Source of the DNA: Bisporella sp. PMI_857
Taxonomy: Eukaryota > Ascomycota > Leotiomycetes > Helotiales > Helotiaceae
Length of the DNA: 64,000 nt
Reading direction: 5' to 3'
Assembly: GCA_021307315.1 (NCBI GenBank)
Contig: JAJSPD010000007.1
Span: 248,001 to 312,000, forward strand
The position numbers and the translations under genes are program-made. How positions within the stretch are numbered: the first letter of the stretch is position 1; each line of letters opens with the position of its first letter. Below are positions 9,581 to 20,753 of this stretch, piece after piece. The notes under the pieces are model-generated. The model worked only from the letters and a program-made list of their open reading frames with translations, had not been told where the DNA came from and ran no database searches.

Positions 9581-10953
9581 TTAAAGGACATCATCGACCT
9601 CTCTCACAGCAAACTCAAACATGCCATTAGAAGGCACGGCTGTCTCATCCAACAATTTAATTGCAGTTTCTACGCCAGCTGCAGGGACACGATACTCGAA
9701 TCTTTTGCCGGGTGCCGGTGTCCGACCATCTGGCAGAGGGTATGGAAAGGGAAGGTATTGTGGCAGTAGACCTAATTGAACCAAGACTGTTGCCTGATCC
9801 CATGCAATATGTTCGTGGTATAATCTATCACCACGGACATTGACGACGGAAGTCATTGGTATTCGCAACTTCTTACCCGTGGGCGGGACACCAGGGATAC
9901 TGCAAACATCAGCCTTGAACTTAGAAATCATCGGAGTAAATGAGGGGACTTACAGCCAATCGACAACTTTGTTATGGGTTAAGCTGAAGATAAACTCATC
10001 GATCACTCGATCTATCCCAACTGTACGGCTCACCAATTCCAGAGCGGTGTCTTCTGGATTATTCCAGATGAAGTGGTATCTATAGAAATTGGTGAGTCTT
10101 TCACGACCAATCCCGCCTGTCATCTACCAATTGTCAGCCATATTTGAAGCATGAGATGAGGTTGCATACAGTGGGTATATGATTAACATAGGGTTCTTGC
10201 ACCATAGTTCCCATCGTATTAGCAACAGACCGATTTCCAAACTCAAAAGCACAGTGTTCATCCCAAATTGCCTCGAGATCAAAGATCGGGCCACCCATAA
10301 TCTTCTTCAAGAAAGTGAGAGATCTTGTATGAGCCAACGCTGCAGAAGAAGGGTGAAAATCCTTGTGTCCAGGAATGACAAAATATTCCGAGGCGGCTTC
10401 TGGGTAGATATATTTAGTACTACCGTCTCTTGTTTCGAGTGTTCCTTTGCAAATATCATGAAAAAGAACAGGCTTGGTTGAGAATGCAGGAGAACTTCTG
10501 TAGCGAATGATGGTGATAATATTGGGGTGCATTTCCAAATCCTTTGCAACTTTGAGCTCATATGAGGCGAGATACACTTCCGTGAAAATCAGTCACTGTA
10601 AAGTATGACCGATGGAGGAGCCCACCGATACAGCCATAACTTCCTTTATCATCACAGCTAGGCAATTGCTCAAGTGCCGTAACTCCTCGCTCAAGATCTG
10701 ACGTGAAATTCCATGACGGAGGATCATTGGGGACGCGTATTTGAAGAACCGAATAGCCCTCCTCCGCCCATTTCTGCATCGGCTGAGGATCCAATGGACT
10801 TGGCCCATCGACTAACTTGAAATTATCTGGAAGAACGATGATCAGACCCGGTCCATGACCGCGTCTCGTGAGCGGCGGCTGGAGAGTAATATTTTGGGCG
10901 ATTTGGACCGCTGGAGCCGAGGGAAGATGGACCGGAGTCTCTTCGATATCCAT
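9581..10953 (-). CDS. Dienelactone-hydrolase-like protein fused to SnoaL-like domain
   Basis: Four exons: 10953-10626, 10576-10170, 10123-9954, 9899-9581, giving 407 residues; introns of 49, 46 and 54 nt all keep phase. Residues about 1-245 follow an alpha/beta-hydrolase (dienelactone hydrolase) outline, with LIIVLPDNF, VLQIRVPND and a late GHKDFH that could hold the His. Residues about 247-407 are a SnoaL/NTF2-like domain: GGIGRERLTNFYR, HFIWNNPED, RGDRLYHEHIAWDQATVLVQ. The expected nucleophile elbow (G-x-C/S-x-G) is not visible at the exon 1-2 junction, which reads GSYGCIVYLAS, so the hydrolase part may be catalytically changed or the junction misread. ATG 10953 has the better context; 10995 is an alternative. 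The order of domains matches fungal proteins annotated as carboxymethylenebutenolidases. Confidence 0.8.
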
Positions 10954-11579
10954 GGTTGTATTAACTCTATGACCCTTCGAGAACGTCGACAACAATTCTT
11001 AGCCAGTCGCGGAGATTCCAGGACTCCTCAAGAGGATCAAGTATATTAGTGGAGGTATAGCCGGGCGGGGCAATGCCAAGATATATTCCACCGAAGTGGG
11101 GTCGAAGCCTGTTCTTACTTACCTTAATAATCCTTCGTCTCGTTCAGATGGTCCTTCAGCGTACTTATACCATGTTCCACGGCGCGAAACTGCTCCAGTA
11201 AAGCCCTTTATCGTCATATTGGAATTCGACAGACAGGTTCTTTAGTCAATATTGAAGGCAGGCCCTTAAATATCTCCAAGCAGTATCTGCTTTACAAGAA
11301 TCAAGCTGATCATATGTTGTGAACCCCTGAATCAAAAGTAACTTTCGCCACGACGAAGCAAAGCAGCAGAAAATGAATTTCCAAGCATGCCGGAGGGTTA
11401 AGTACCTCCATCATCTAGAAATGTCTTCATATGGTAGTTCTACTGCTCGCCTAATAAGCGAGCCCCTGAAGCTGGTTTTGTCATACTTCAATACCTACAA
11501 TACTCTATTGCTTGTGTTATTTTCTACTGATGTAGCGTCTAGAGCTACCGACGCCAAACTCCCATCTCCTTCATATGCC
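10954..11579. other. Intergenic region
   Basis: Upstream region of the DLH-SnoaL gene and 3' flank of the WW pseudogene. The open frame at 11373-11747 has no supporting feature. Confidence 0.35.
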
Positions 11580-13551
11580 TTAATGGGTTTCCTGTCCTTT
11601 GCCTCGCTTCAAAGCAGCTGTAGTGATCGTCCTACCTATACTGGCCATCTTTACTTTATTGGCAAATTGTACGGACATCCTCCTCGCCTTTCGCCCTCGC
11701 TTTTTCCTCTCATTCTCTGTGACTACATCCGGTGGGGGGCCATCTAAATTATGACCATTCTTAAGGGGTTCCAAGTTCCACGCCGCATTCTTGGTATTGA
11801 GCATTTTGATGTTGAATTGCGCAGTTTCTTCTTCCGCTTGAGGTACTACCTTTAATTCTCCTGGGTTGAGAGCAGAGTCACGAACTCTGATATCACCTGT
11901 TGGCAGTATAGCCTCATCCACAATGGCCACTAAATCAAGTGCCTTGGCCACATTTTTCGTTGACACCTCCTGCCCCAGAACCTTCGCAGTGCCAAGAGTG
12001 TTGGTCTCATCTGCCGCTTCTGTATTTACTTTCTGCTCTAACCCTTTCTCTGGATTGACTGCTTTCTTATCATCTGCCTTGGCACGATTTCTCTCCAACC
12101 ACGCCTCGAATTCTTTCCGATTCCCCTCCTTTCTTGGATCTTTCAGCCATCTCCGCCCTTTCTTCCTACTGTAATACTCCGTTATCGTCTTTTCCTCTTT
12201 ATTGTTGATCCACAATCGAAATATCTAGTCTTCGGGCAATGCACCGAGAACTGGTTGTGCAAAAGTTGTCTTTTTGGTTTGGCTATTTATGTAATAGACA
12301 TGATGCTCCTTTGTAATGTTAAAATAACCAGTATTCTGGAAGAGCGATTAGTTCCGGATCAGACACTTTGACCCCGCCAATGGTTCCGTGAGGTTTTTGG
12401 CTAGGATTAAAGCTATATCGTAAGACTTGGCCCGAGCAGGAGAGGCGGCGGGAGAAGAACCAGGACGTGGTGGCTTCGTTATTGGAAGCACTTAGAAAGT
12501 CTCGTTTAGGTGGTCTCCAGGAATGGGATTTAATTTTGGTGATTCTTCTTCCAGTGTGTCCTTCTGCAGCGAAGCGCCAATTGTTGCGCCATGATTTCCG
12601 GAATCTTGATGGATTTCTTTTGGGTACTCTCCTGGAACAGGTTCCTTCTGAGATCTATCCCCACAGGCTCTTGTTTTCGTGGCTCTTATGTCGTCGCATA
12701 GTTTTGGTTGGCTCTCCCCCGGAAACTGTGCCTCGTTATCCTCGCTCCCAAAATTATTTCCACGTCGGGATGGCGGTATTCTTTGGCCTTATCTCTGCTT
12801 TTAGTGTCCTCAGGAGTCTCATTCTCGGTGATCCAGTTTCTTGGAAGGGTTTTATCTTGAAGACAAGTTTTATGGCCTCGTTTATCCTTCGCTGCTCGAT
12901 CTCATCTATCGACTATGCAGTGATGTTCTACTAGCATCTGAAACATTGTAGAAATCTCTCTTCGCGTAGCAGGTCCATTGCCAAATTCTGCGCCATCTAT
13001 TGCTCGCGCGCGAATCAGTGTTGGACGCCAACCATCTTCGTAGAGAGATATAGTTCATTCCATAAATGGTTGAACTGAGCTATTATGCAATATTTCTTTC
13101 AACCCTTTCTTTTGTAGATTTCTGTGGAGAGCAGTCTCACTGGCGCCACGGATAATCTTCAAAGCTGCGGGAGGCGCCATGAGAGCTTTCATGGGATTTG
13201 TTACCTCTGTGTTGGTGACTTTGAATAATATCAGTATTTCTTAAACAACATGAATTTATATACAGCGGTGCTCAACCGTGAGATACGAGATTCGACATTC
13301 AGGGAGCGCTGGAGGAGGCCGTACTTCCGGAAAGATAGCAGCCCTCTTATTTTGCTGTTGATATAGTGTAACACGCCAACTGGCACGCTGTCCATTAATA
13401 TCAATCTTTTCCTGTATGCTATTAAGTGGAGATGAGTCTTTCGTAGTATTAAGATTGATCATGAGAGTGGAGAATGCTTCTTAGCTGGATGAGTTATATA
13501 CTCGGCAATTGTGAAATGACTGTACCTGAGCTCGAGGAGATTATTTGCCAT
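11580..13551 (-). pseudogene. Decayed WW-domain gene
   Basis: Reading the minus strand from an ATG at 13551, long coding-like stretches follow one another but are broken by stops and frame changes. One frame gives INLNTTKDSSP...TVEHRC, TAA, TAA, EILILFKVTNTEV...SVQPFME, TGA, TISLYEDGWRP...HHCIVD. Other frames give a Ser/Glu/Pro-rich middle (FGSEDNEAQFPGESQPK). Near 12345-12255 a WW-type fold appears: LPEYW, then a one-T frameshift, then HHVYYINSQTKKTTFAQP. A second weaker copy, LPED-stop-IFRLWINN, has TAG (12225-12227) where Trp is expected. The last 211 codons (12215-11580) are open and Lys/Glu-rich. Several stops correspond to Gln, Arg or Trp codons changed by C-to-T or G-to-A. The original protein is not identified beyond the WW domain. 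Confidence 0.6.
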
Positions 13552-13704
13552 GTTTACTGCTCTGGATGATCCACAATCACTGCTAACCACAACCACGGCG
13601 AGTCATACTCTGTGCAGCGCGATAGAGTCTAAGTATTTGCACAGAATCCATTCGAGGCAATGCTCTGAAGCCAAGGAGCTGTCCCCATCAATATTTTACT
13701 ACCT

Positions 13705-14695
13705 CTACTCTGCGGCTAATTTGGCATTGTTCATAGCTCTGTAGCTTTCTAAAACGCCTTTCCTGACTTCCACGAGCTCCTCTCTTCGTCTCAGACTCCC
13801 ACTCGCTTTCGGTACGTCTCCGATAATCACCTTATTTCTCTCCTTGAACTTCTCTCTTGGCACACTGCTGAATGTCGGTGGTGCCTGTGCAACATCATTC
13901 AACCGAATCTTCGCCTCCGCCCTGTTCTTCTTAATTTGCGCCCATGGATCATCATCTCCATCATCGACCTCCCCTAGAATCTTCTTTTTTTTCTTTCCCT
14001 TTCCCTTCGTCTTTCCATTCCTGGACGTAGGCTCAATATCAGCCTTCCATTTCACCTGTCCATCCTCATCCATGGCCTCCTCCTCTGCCAACTCCAGCGC
14101 CTCTTGTCTCTTCTCCTTAATGCGTTTATCCTGTTCCCGCCACTCATCATACATCTTATGCATCTTCTTTTCCTTCTTTGTCCTGCCAACCTTCAATCCC
14201 AGGGGATCTTTTCCATTCTTCTGCGTTTTATTGATTAAATTGCTCAGAGGCAACGCTTGATCAACGCGTGCTGAGAACTCCGACATCTTCTCTCCTGGTC
14301 TGATTGTGGGAATCACGTTTTCTTGTATTGGCGGTTCGGCTTGGCCACCCTCTTCTTTGCCCTTCGCAGCCTTCTTCTGCTTCTTGCTGGGCCGAATTCC
14401 ATCATCCAAGGCTTTTGGCAATTTTGCACCAGACTTCCATGCCATCAAGCGTTGAAATGCCTTTGGGGTATCGTCCGCAGCATCCTTGTTCCGCTTGCGC
14501 TTCTTGTTACTTCTCTTCGCGTCAATCTCAGTGGTAAAGATGCCATTGGAGGCGGCGGATTTTGAGGTGGACAGCGGTTTTGCGAGTACACTGGGTGGGA
14601 GGTCCAAACTGACTTGTTAGTGTTGTCCTGGTGTGTCAAGGTGATGCAACATACGTAGATTTATCCTCGCCTTTGCGAGTGTGTTTATGAGGCAT
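13705..14695 (-). CDS. CCDC137-like nucleolar coiled-coil protein
   Basis: Two exons, 14695-14655 and 14608-13705, with a 46-nt intron; 314 residues. The start MPHKHTRKGEDKST joins LDLPPSVLAKPL in phase. Very basic, with several Lys/Arg tracts (NKKRKRNK, KKQKKAAKGK, GKGKKKKK) that should act as nuclear/nucleolar signals. The layout (RPGEKMSEFSARVDQ block, Lys/Glu-rich coiled coil, LNDVAQAPPTF, and a final SLRRREELVEVRKGVLESYRAM helix) matches my recollection of metazoan CCDC137 and its fungal relatives, implicated in nucleolar/chromosome-periphery functions. Role in this fungus is inferred. Confidence 0.75.
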
Positions 14696-15854
14696 GTTTT
14701 GGGGCTGAGATCTGATCCTACCATATATGATGGTAAGACAGACACTTGGAATATTTTCATCTACTGCCTTGGTAATATTTTGAGAGGGGAAGGCGGTGAG
14801 AGAGGGGTTGTTGCCAAGAGATCCAAATCTGTCCCCCTGTTACTTCTATGCAGGGCAACCTCTTTTCAAAAAGCTCTCTTTGCGGAGCATTCTCCATAGG
14901 CTAACTTGCATTTCATATGCAGCTAAAGAATGTGTTATCGTTATCTGATGATTCTCAAATCATGCCTATTATCTTGGAATAAATTGGTTGGGATTTGGCG
15001 GCAGTTCTCGTTATACGCATTAGGTTTCATTTCTGTTCCCCCCTACCCCATGTTCTAGATCTGCCAGCGGATGACATGTTTACAGGGGCTGAGGCGAGGG
15101 GATGTTCTTTCTTCCAGCTGCCCGCAGGAGGGGGCTTGGCTCAAAGACCCTGAAGAAGGATTTGATTTCACAAGGAACATTTTGCCTTTCATCACTGCGC
15201 CTATTTATATATATATATATATATATATTTATTTATTTATTTTGCAACCGTTTCCTCCTTTATATCACGAGATACACCTCCCTCACCTCAATCGTCTTCA
15301 CTTTTTTTCTTCTTTCCCACTGACTCTTGCACATATTTTAACATCTCCCACGTGGGTTTCCTAGTGGAGGTCACTTGCCAGCGATATCCTCCATTGTGGC
15401 TTTTATTGCTCCATAGATCTAGACTGCAAAGGGCGTGCAGGGGACTGCACTAAATACTACCAGCCCATTATTGCAACATCCAACTACCATAACTTTATGA
15501 TTACAATATCTTCTCACTTCCTCCATTTGCTTCCTTGTTCCGTTTTTGATATTCCACCCGCCTTTCTGCCCCATTACGACAACGTTACGACGCGAGTGTA
15601 GCGCATAGGTGTTGTCGGCAACTCGACTACCGATCAGCCTCAGCCATTCGTCAATTCGTCTCACTTCGTGTTCTCCAATACGAGCGCGCGAACCTGCAAA
15701 TTGTACCGATTCAAGACATCTCCACGGGGAAACTTATAAATCCCAGAAGAAGTCCAGCAGGCATAAAAAGGGACTTCATCACACTCTATTCATCGCCAGT
15801 CGATGGTGACAATTCTTCCACCCAGATCTAGCTGCACGACAGCCCCAGAAAATA
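14696..15854. other. Intergenic region
   Basis: Divergent promoter region between the CCDC137-like gene and AIM6. It contains a TA/ATTT microsatellite (15205-15243) and CT-rich tracts but no supported gene. Confidence 0.4.
15205..15243. repeat. (TA)n and (ATTT)n microsatellite
   Basis: About twelve TA units followed directly by four ATTT units. Confidence 0.9.
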
Positions 15855-17306
15855 ATGGATATCCCTCTCAGGACGACCCACCATGCCGACTCTCCCGTCA
15901 TGGACTCGGGCTACCACGATGATGCCATGTCAAATTACTCATCCAGGGAAGGGGATGCGCAGAGACCTTTCCAATCCTTCGACTCTTCTTTTCTAGAAGA
16001 AACCATACCTCGAGGGAAGATAAAGCGCAGTTGGTGGAAGGCAATGGTTCTAAAGGCAAGACGGAGACAGGATGAGCTCGATGGGGAATTGAAGGAGGGG
16101 CTGCTGGCGAGTGGATGCTCGAGCCCAAGGAGTATACGGAAGAGGAGGACCTTCTTTAATTATTGCATTTTTGGTGGAATCAGCGGATTGACAATCTTGT
16201 GAGCCTACCAGTGAATCGTTGAGGCTATTGCTAATCGTTCCCTCAGACTCTTTCTCCTACTCACAAACCTAACCTTGGGAATTGCAACATTAATATGGAA
16301 CAACGAATTTCACGACTCAGCATTAAAAAATTGGGGAAAGCCAGGGACGGGCACAGAGGGGTTGGCATGGTATCCATCTGATTTCACAAGAGACATCGTA
16401 CCCATACCATGCCACTCACACAACGACTACTGGCGCAGAGTGCCCCTGTTCTCTGCATTGCGAGCAGGTTGCACAGGCATCGAAGCAGATGTATGGCTCT
16501 TTGACCAAGAACTATATGTAGGACACAACACCGCGAGTCTTACTCGGAACCGCACATTCCAAAACCTATACATTAACCCACTGGTCAAAATTCTAGAAGA
16601 CCAGAATAAGAAGACAGACTTTTATAACGGGACGAGCCATGGAGTCTTTGATGAAGATCCGGGAAAGGCTTTAACCCTTCTTGTAGACGTAAAGACAGAA
16701 GGAGCAACCACATGGCCATGGGTCTTGGCCCAACTCCAGCCACTTCGAGAACGAGGCTGGTTGACGTTCGTTGAGAATGGCAAAGTGCACTCTCGCGCCG
16801 TCACAGTAGTCGGGACGGGAAACACACCCTTTGACGTCCTAACCAAGAACCACACCTACAGAGATGCATTCTTTGACGCGCCACTAAACGAGATGTGGGA
16901 GCCCCGTGATAAGCACTCAGCTGAGCATGGTGAGTCATCTGACGTGCCTGAGAAGGGTGAGGAGCCAAAATCCTCGCCCAGTGGAAAACGACCAGCGAAC
17001 GTAGGCCAAGGTCTTTCGGGTGTTCTCCCTGGCGACGAGTTCTCACCTGAGAATTCATACTATGCGTCTGTATCCTTAAACGAAGCCGTCGGTCAGATTT
17101 GGCGCGGTCACCTAACTCCCAAGCAAATCAATATCATCAGGGGCCAGATCAGGGGCGCACATAGACGTGGTCTCAAGGTCAGGTACTGGGACACGCCGTC
17201 CTGGCCTATAGGATTAAGAAACCATGTTTGGGAGGTACTGATTCGCGAAGGAGCAGACATTTTGAATGTTGATGATTTAAGGGCTGCTAGTCGGCAGGTC
17301 TGGTGA
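15855..17306 (+). CDS. AIM6: AIM6-like PLC-type phosphodiesterase family protein
   Basis: Two exons, 15855-16198 and 16247-17306, separated by a 48-nt intron, encode 467 residues. A polar N-terminus with basic RRRQDELDGELKEG is followed by a single membrane anchor at about residues 103-132, so the protein is probably a type II membrane protein. The catalytic-type domain begins VPIPCHSHNDYWRRVPL (His171, His173) and has GCTGIEADVWLFDQELYVGH, the PLC-like/glycerophosphodiesterase core with acidic metal ligands, and a C-terminal VRYWDTPSWP...LNVDDL strand. This is the arrangement of yeast Altered Inheritance of Mitochondria 6. An acidic insert near residues 340-385 is likely a loop. Biochemical activity is not established for the family. 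Confidence 0.88.
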
Positions 17307-18169
17307 AGGTATCATCGACCTTATCCTGTATATAGAGGGAGGTCTGGTGGCATTCGATGGGCGTTTTAGGATATGGCTCAACGGATAAGGCGTATAGATA
17401 TACCAAGCATTGTATCAATAGGATGTGAAAGAATTTTGAACTAAGAATTTTGAAGATAAGAGTCTTATTTACTACAAGCGAGAATATCTGAAGCTCCTTC
17501 TTCCCTATGAGTTTAGATACTGCTGAACAATTGGGTTCGACAATTCAATATATGGGAACACCCGTCAGGTAAGGCCTCCCAAGGGAGACTATCGGAACGC
17601 CAAGCAGTGTATACAATATCCTATAAATGATTGGTCAAATCCTAAGAATCCAAATTTTGTGGCATGTCTTAGGACGGTCTGTCAGCCCGAAAATGGAGTT
17701 TTTATTTCAGGTATAGCCGTGAAGCATAACCTCAACGTCATGCGTGGTATTAAAATATTCTTAAATTCTCGACGAGATAATGTTAATAGCTAGACAAGCT
17801 TTCCGAAATCATTTCTATGGGAAATGAGAAAGAAGAAAAATGAAATCGTTCAACGGGATATCGCTTAAGGAAATTAGCCTTGTTTAGGTAGGCTCTTCTC
17901 CTTGTGGATATTTCACAAAACACGCCCATTCGCTGACCAACGCGAGATTTCGTACTTACGTACGATCGCTACACTAGCTTAGAGACTAGTACCCGAATGT
18001 GGAAATGTCTGTTCTCCTGCTCAGCATCCAAAAAGACTTGAAAGGCTGCTTATGTCACTTTCTCCTTAAACTCTAAAACCACGCGTATTTTCAACTTACC
18101 CTTCCATACCCCTTAGTCATCAGCGACTTCATGTTATCTCCACCGCCCATACCTTAGAAATATGTGAAA
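17307..18169. other. Intergenic region
   Basis: 3' flank of AIM6 and promoter of the P450. No supported gene. Confidence 0.4.
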
Positions 18170-20007
18170 ATGGCCATCCTGGAACTTGTCGACACAGGTG
18201 GCTATAAGCCTATCCTCATCTTTGTCGTGGCAACAAGCTTGTTGCTCCTGTATCTCAATGTGCAGCTGAGACATGATGCCCAAGAACCGCCCCTCGTCCG
18301 ACCCAAATTTCCCCTAATAGGACACCTTGTTGGGATGTTATGGCATGGAACGGAATATCATCCACGGCTGGCGTATGTTGCTTCATTACTGTTTCCCCGT
18401 TTGGTTTAACGGAAGGAGCTGATGCTGTGTAGACAAGAAAATCCGGGAATGCCGGTGTTTACCATACCGATTCTGCCATTTGAAGAGGCGAAGATGTATA
18501 TCATCACGTCTCCACAGCTCGTGCAACAGGCCTTCCGCAAGAAGTCGGTAGATTTTGATCCAATCACGATTGCGTTCGCTGCGAAGATGGTCGGATTCTC
18601 TTCAAGAATTAGTACGTCTTTTTCATTTATAATTGTTTCGTGTAACTAGGAACAAGTTCTTCTCGTTCCTCGTCGGAATGCCGTAAATCTCAACGCGCTG
18701 TTAGCTGCTAACTCTGGATATAGCCGAGTTAATGAAAGCTGCGCCATCTCATAGCTCGACAGGCTTTTTGAGCGATCAGCACAAAGTCTACGAACTTCTG
18801 GCTCCCGGACCTACTCTTCAAGCTATGAATGCAAATGTTTTAAACAGCATCTCGGACATTCTTGACTCCGTCGGCTCAGAATGGGATACTAAAAGAATTT
18901 ACCTGTGGCTGCGTGATACTTTCACGCTCGCTACCACCACTTCGCTTTTTGGCGTCACGAACCCCATCACTGAAGACCCCAAATTGAATGAATCTTTGTG
19001 GTATGTATTGCACTGCCGTTGATAGTGCTTGGAATACTTGTTGATCTAGGGTCAGGGTCTATGAAGGAGGAGCGGCCAGTCTCTTGGCTAAGCCATTTCC
19101 ATCCTTAACGGCTCGAAGGCCGTATTATGCTCGGGACAAGCTCCAGAAGGCTCTCCGCGCCTATTTACAGGCGGGGCACGATCAGAACTCGGACGTTAGT
19201 TCTGTGATCAAGCAGCGTATTGCTATCAACAGGCAATGGGGGCTTCCACCCTCAGATGTGGCTGACCACGAGCTCGGGATGCTGTTTGTCAGTATCACAA
19301 ACGCTATACCGACCCTATTCTGGATGGTATGCTACGTCTTTAGAGATCAGCAACTGGTAAAGGATTTAAGAGAAGAGGTTCGTGGGATTCTAGAGGAGAG
19401 ACAGGGTGAGGATGGGCGGAGACAGTGTGTCCTTGCGATTGCTAAATTCTCGACGAGTTGCCCACTGCTTGTGTCGTCGTACCAGGAAGTTATACGCTTA
19501 ACGAATCGGCAAATGGGCACGCGAAAATTAACAGACGACACAATTCTGGAGTACACTCCGACTGACAAAGAAGGTGGTCAGCCGAGAACGTATCTCCTGA
19601 AGAGAGGTGCCAGTGTTCAGATGCCGGTCAGGGTAACGCATTACTTGGCCGATGTCTGGGGCGACGATGCTTACACCTTCAAACCAAGACGCTGGATCAC
19701 GAGCCGAGAGCAGGAAAGAGTACAGAAGAGAGCCTTTAATCCATTCGGAGGCGGCAAGCATCTGTGCCCAGGGAGGCATTTTGCGTACGCAGAAGTTTTA
19801 GGTGCCATAGCGGCACTTGTGTTAGGGTTTGAGATTGCGACGCCAGAGGGTGGGAAGATTGCCGTGCCGCCAATCAACAGCAATTTCGCGGAGGCAGTAG
19901 GTAAGCCTTTGCCGGATGTACAGCAGAGTATGTTGGCGAAGATTCGGAGAAGGGAGGGGTGGGAGAATGTGAGATGGACATTTGTAGCTGGTAATGGAAA
20001 AGAGTAA
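18170..20007 (+). CDS. Cytochrome P450 (CYP7/CYP8-like fungal class)
   Basis: Four exons: 18170-18372, 18433-18611, 18724-19000, 19050-20007; 538 residues; introns of 60, 112, 49 nt keep phase. ATG 18170 is in AAA-ATG-GCC context; the upstream in-frame GTG is rejected. Residues about 14-34 form an N-terminal ER anchor. Then PKFPLIGHL (proline-rich hinge), the ExxR helix in YQEVIRLTNR, FKPRRW, and the heme signature FNPFGGGKHLCPGRHFA with Cys459 as axial ligand. The I-helix region is weak for the usual AGxxT (SITNAIPTLFWM), as in CYP7/8-type and some non-monooxygenase fungal P450s. Substrate unknown; no backbone synthase (PKS, NRPS or terpene) is adjacent, so I do not assign it to a cluster. 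Confidence 0.88.
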
Positions 20008-20753
20008 TGTAGCGAAGGAGTGGGTATATAATATGAGGATAGATGAGTGATAGAGTCGCATTCGAATAAACTAGAGATTTGAGGTCGAGGGGAGCGGGGT
20101 TCTTCCGGTGTACTCCTCTGGATGATATAGTTAAGACGAGGACGGCACAGTAGAAGGAGTTGGTATTTGTGGAAAGAAAAGAAACGGACCTGTTAAACAT
20201 GTAAGTAACAAACTTCATATGATGGTTAGAACTTGAGGTTGTTCGGATCCATAAAGTCAAATCAACTCACCTTGCTTTGTTATATTGATGAGCAACGTCC
20301 CAGCAATTGCCAGCCTCTAATTGAGCGTTATTTTTAACATAGATGCTTATTCGCTGGAGACTAGTTGGATACTGAAAGGGACGTTCAACCTGTGCACTCA
20401 CCCTCCTGACCCAGCATTATGCGTCTTTTCCATCAATAATGCACTTCACCTTTCGTTTTGGCTCACTAGAACATAATAACAATGGTGGTATTGGACCGAG
20501 TCAACCTCAACTGCGACCCCAAGTTACACGTGACCTCATGACAAGGATACCAATGATGCGCTAACGACCCCGCCAAAGTCCCAGTCATATCGCAACGCAA
20601 AAAAAAAAATTAATGAGCCAGGCTCCGACGACTCTACTACCAATATCCAAACTTTCCACCGAAACGCGCATCCTTCCAATTACATTCGCAGCTCCCCCGA
20701 TATTACAGTCACCCGGTATTCGATTATGATTGAGAGAAGTTATCTCGTTGAGA
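20008..20753. other. Intergenic region
   Basis: 3' flank of the P450 and promoter of the TFIIIC-like gene. An A9 tract lies near 20600. No supported gene. Confidence 0.4.

Noticed and set aside
11866..12174. 102-codon plus-strand frame
   Set aside because: Antisense of the Lys/Glu-rich tail of the WW pseudogene; no start context or motif.
13844..14260. 138-codon plus-strand frame rich in Ser and Phe
   Set aside because: Antisense of the Lys/Glu-rich CCDC137-like gene; composition is the expected mirror image.
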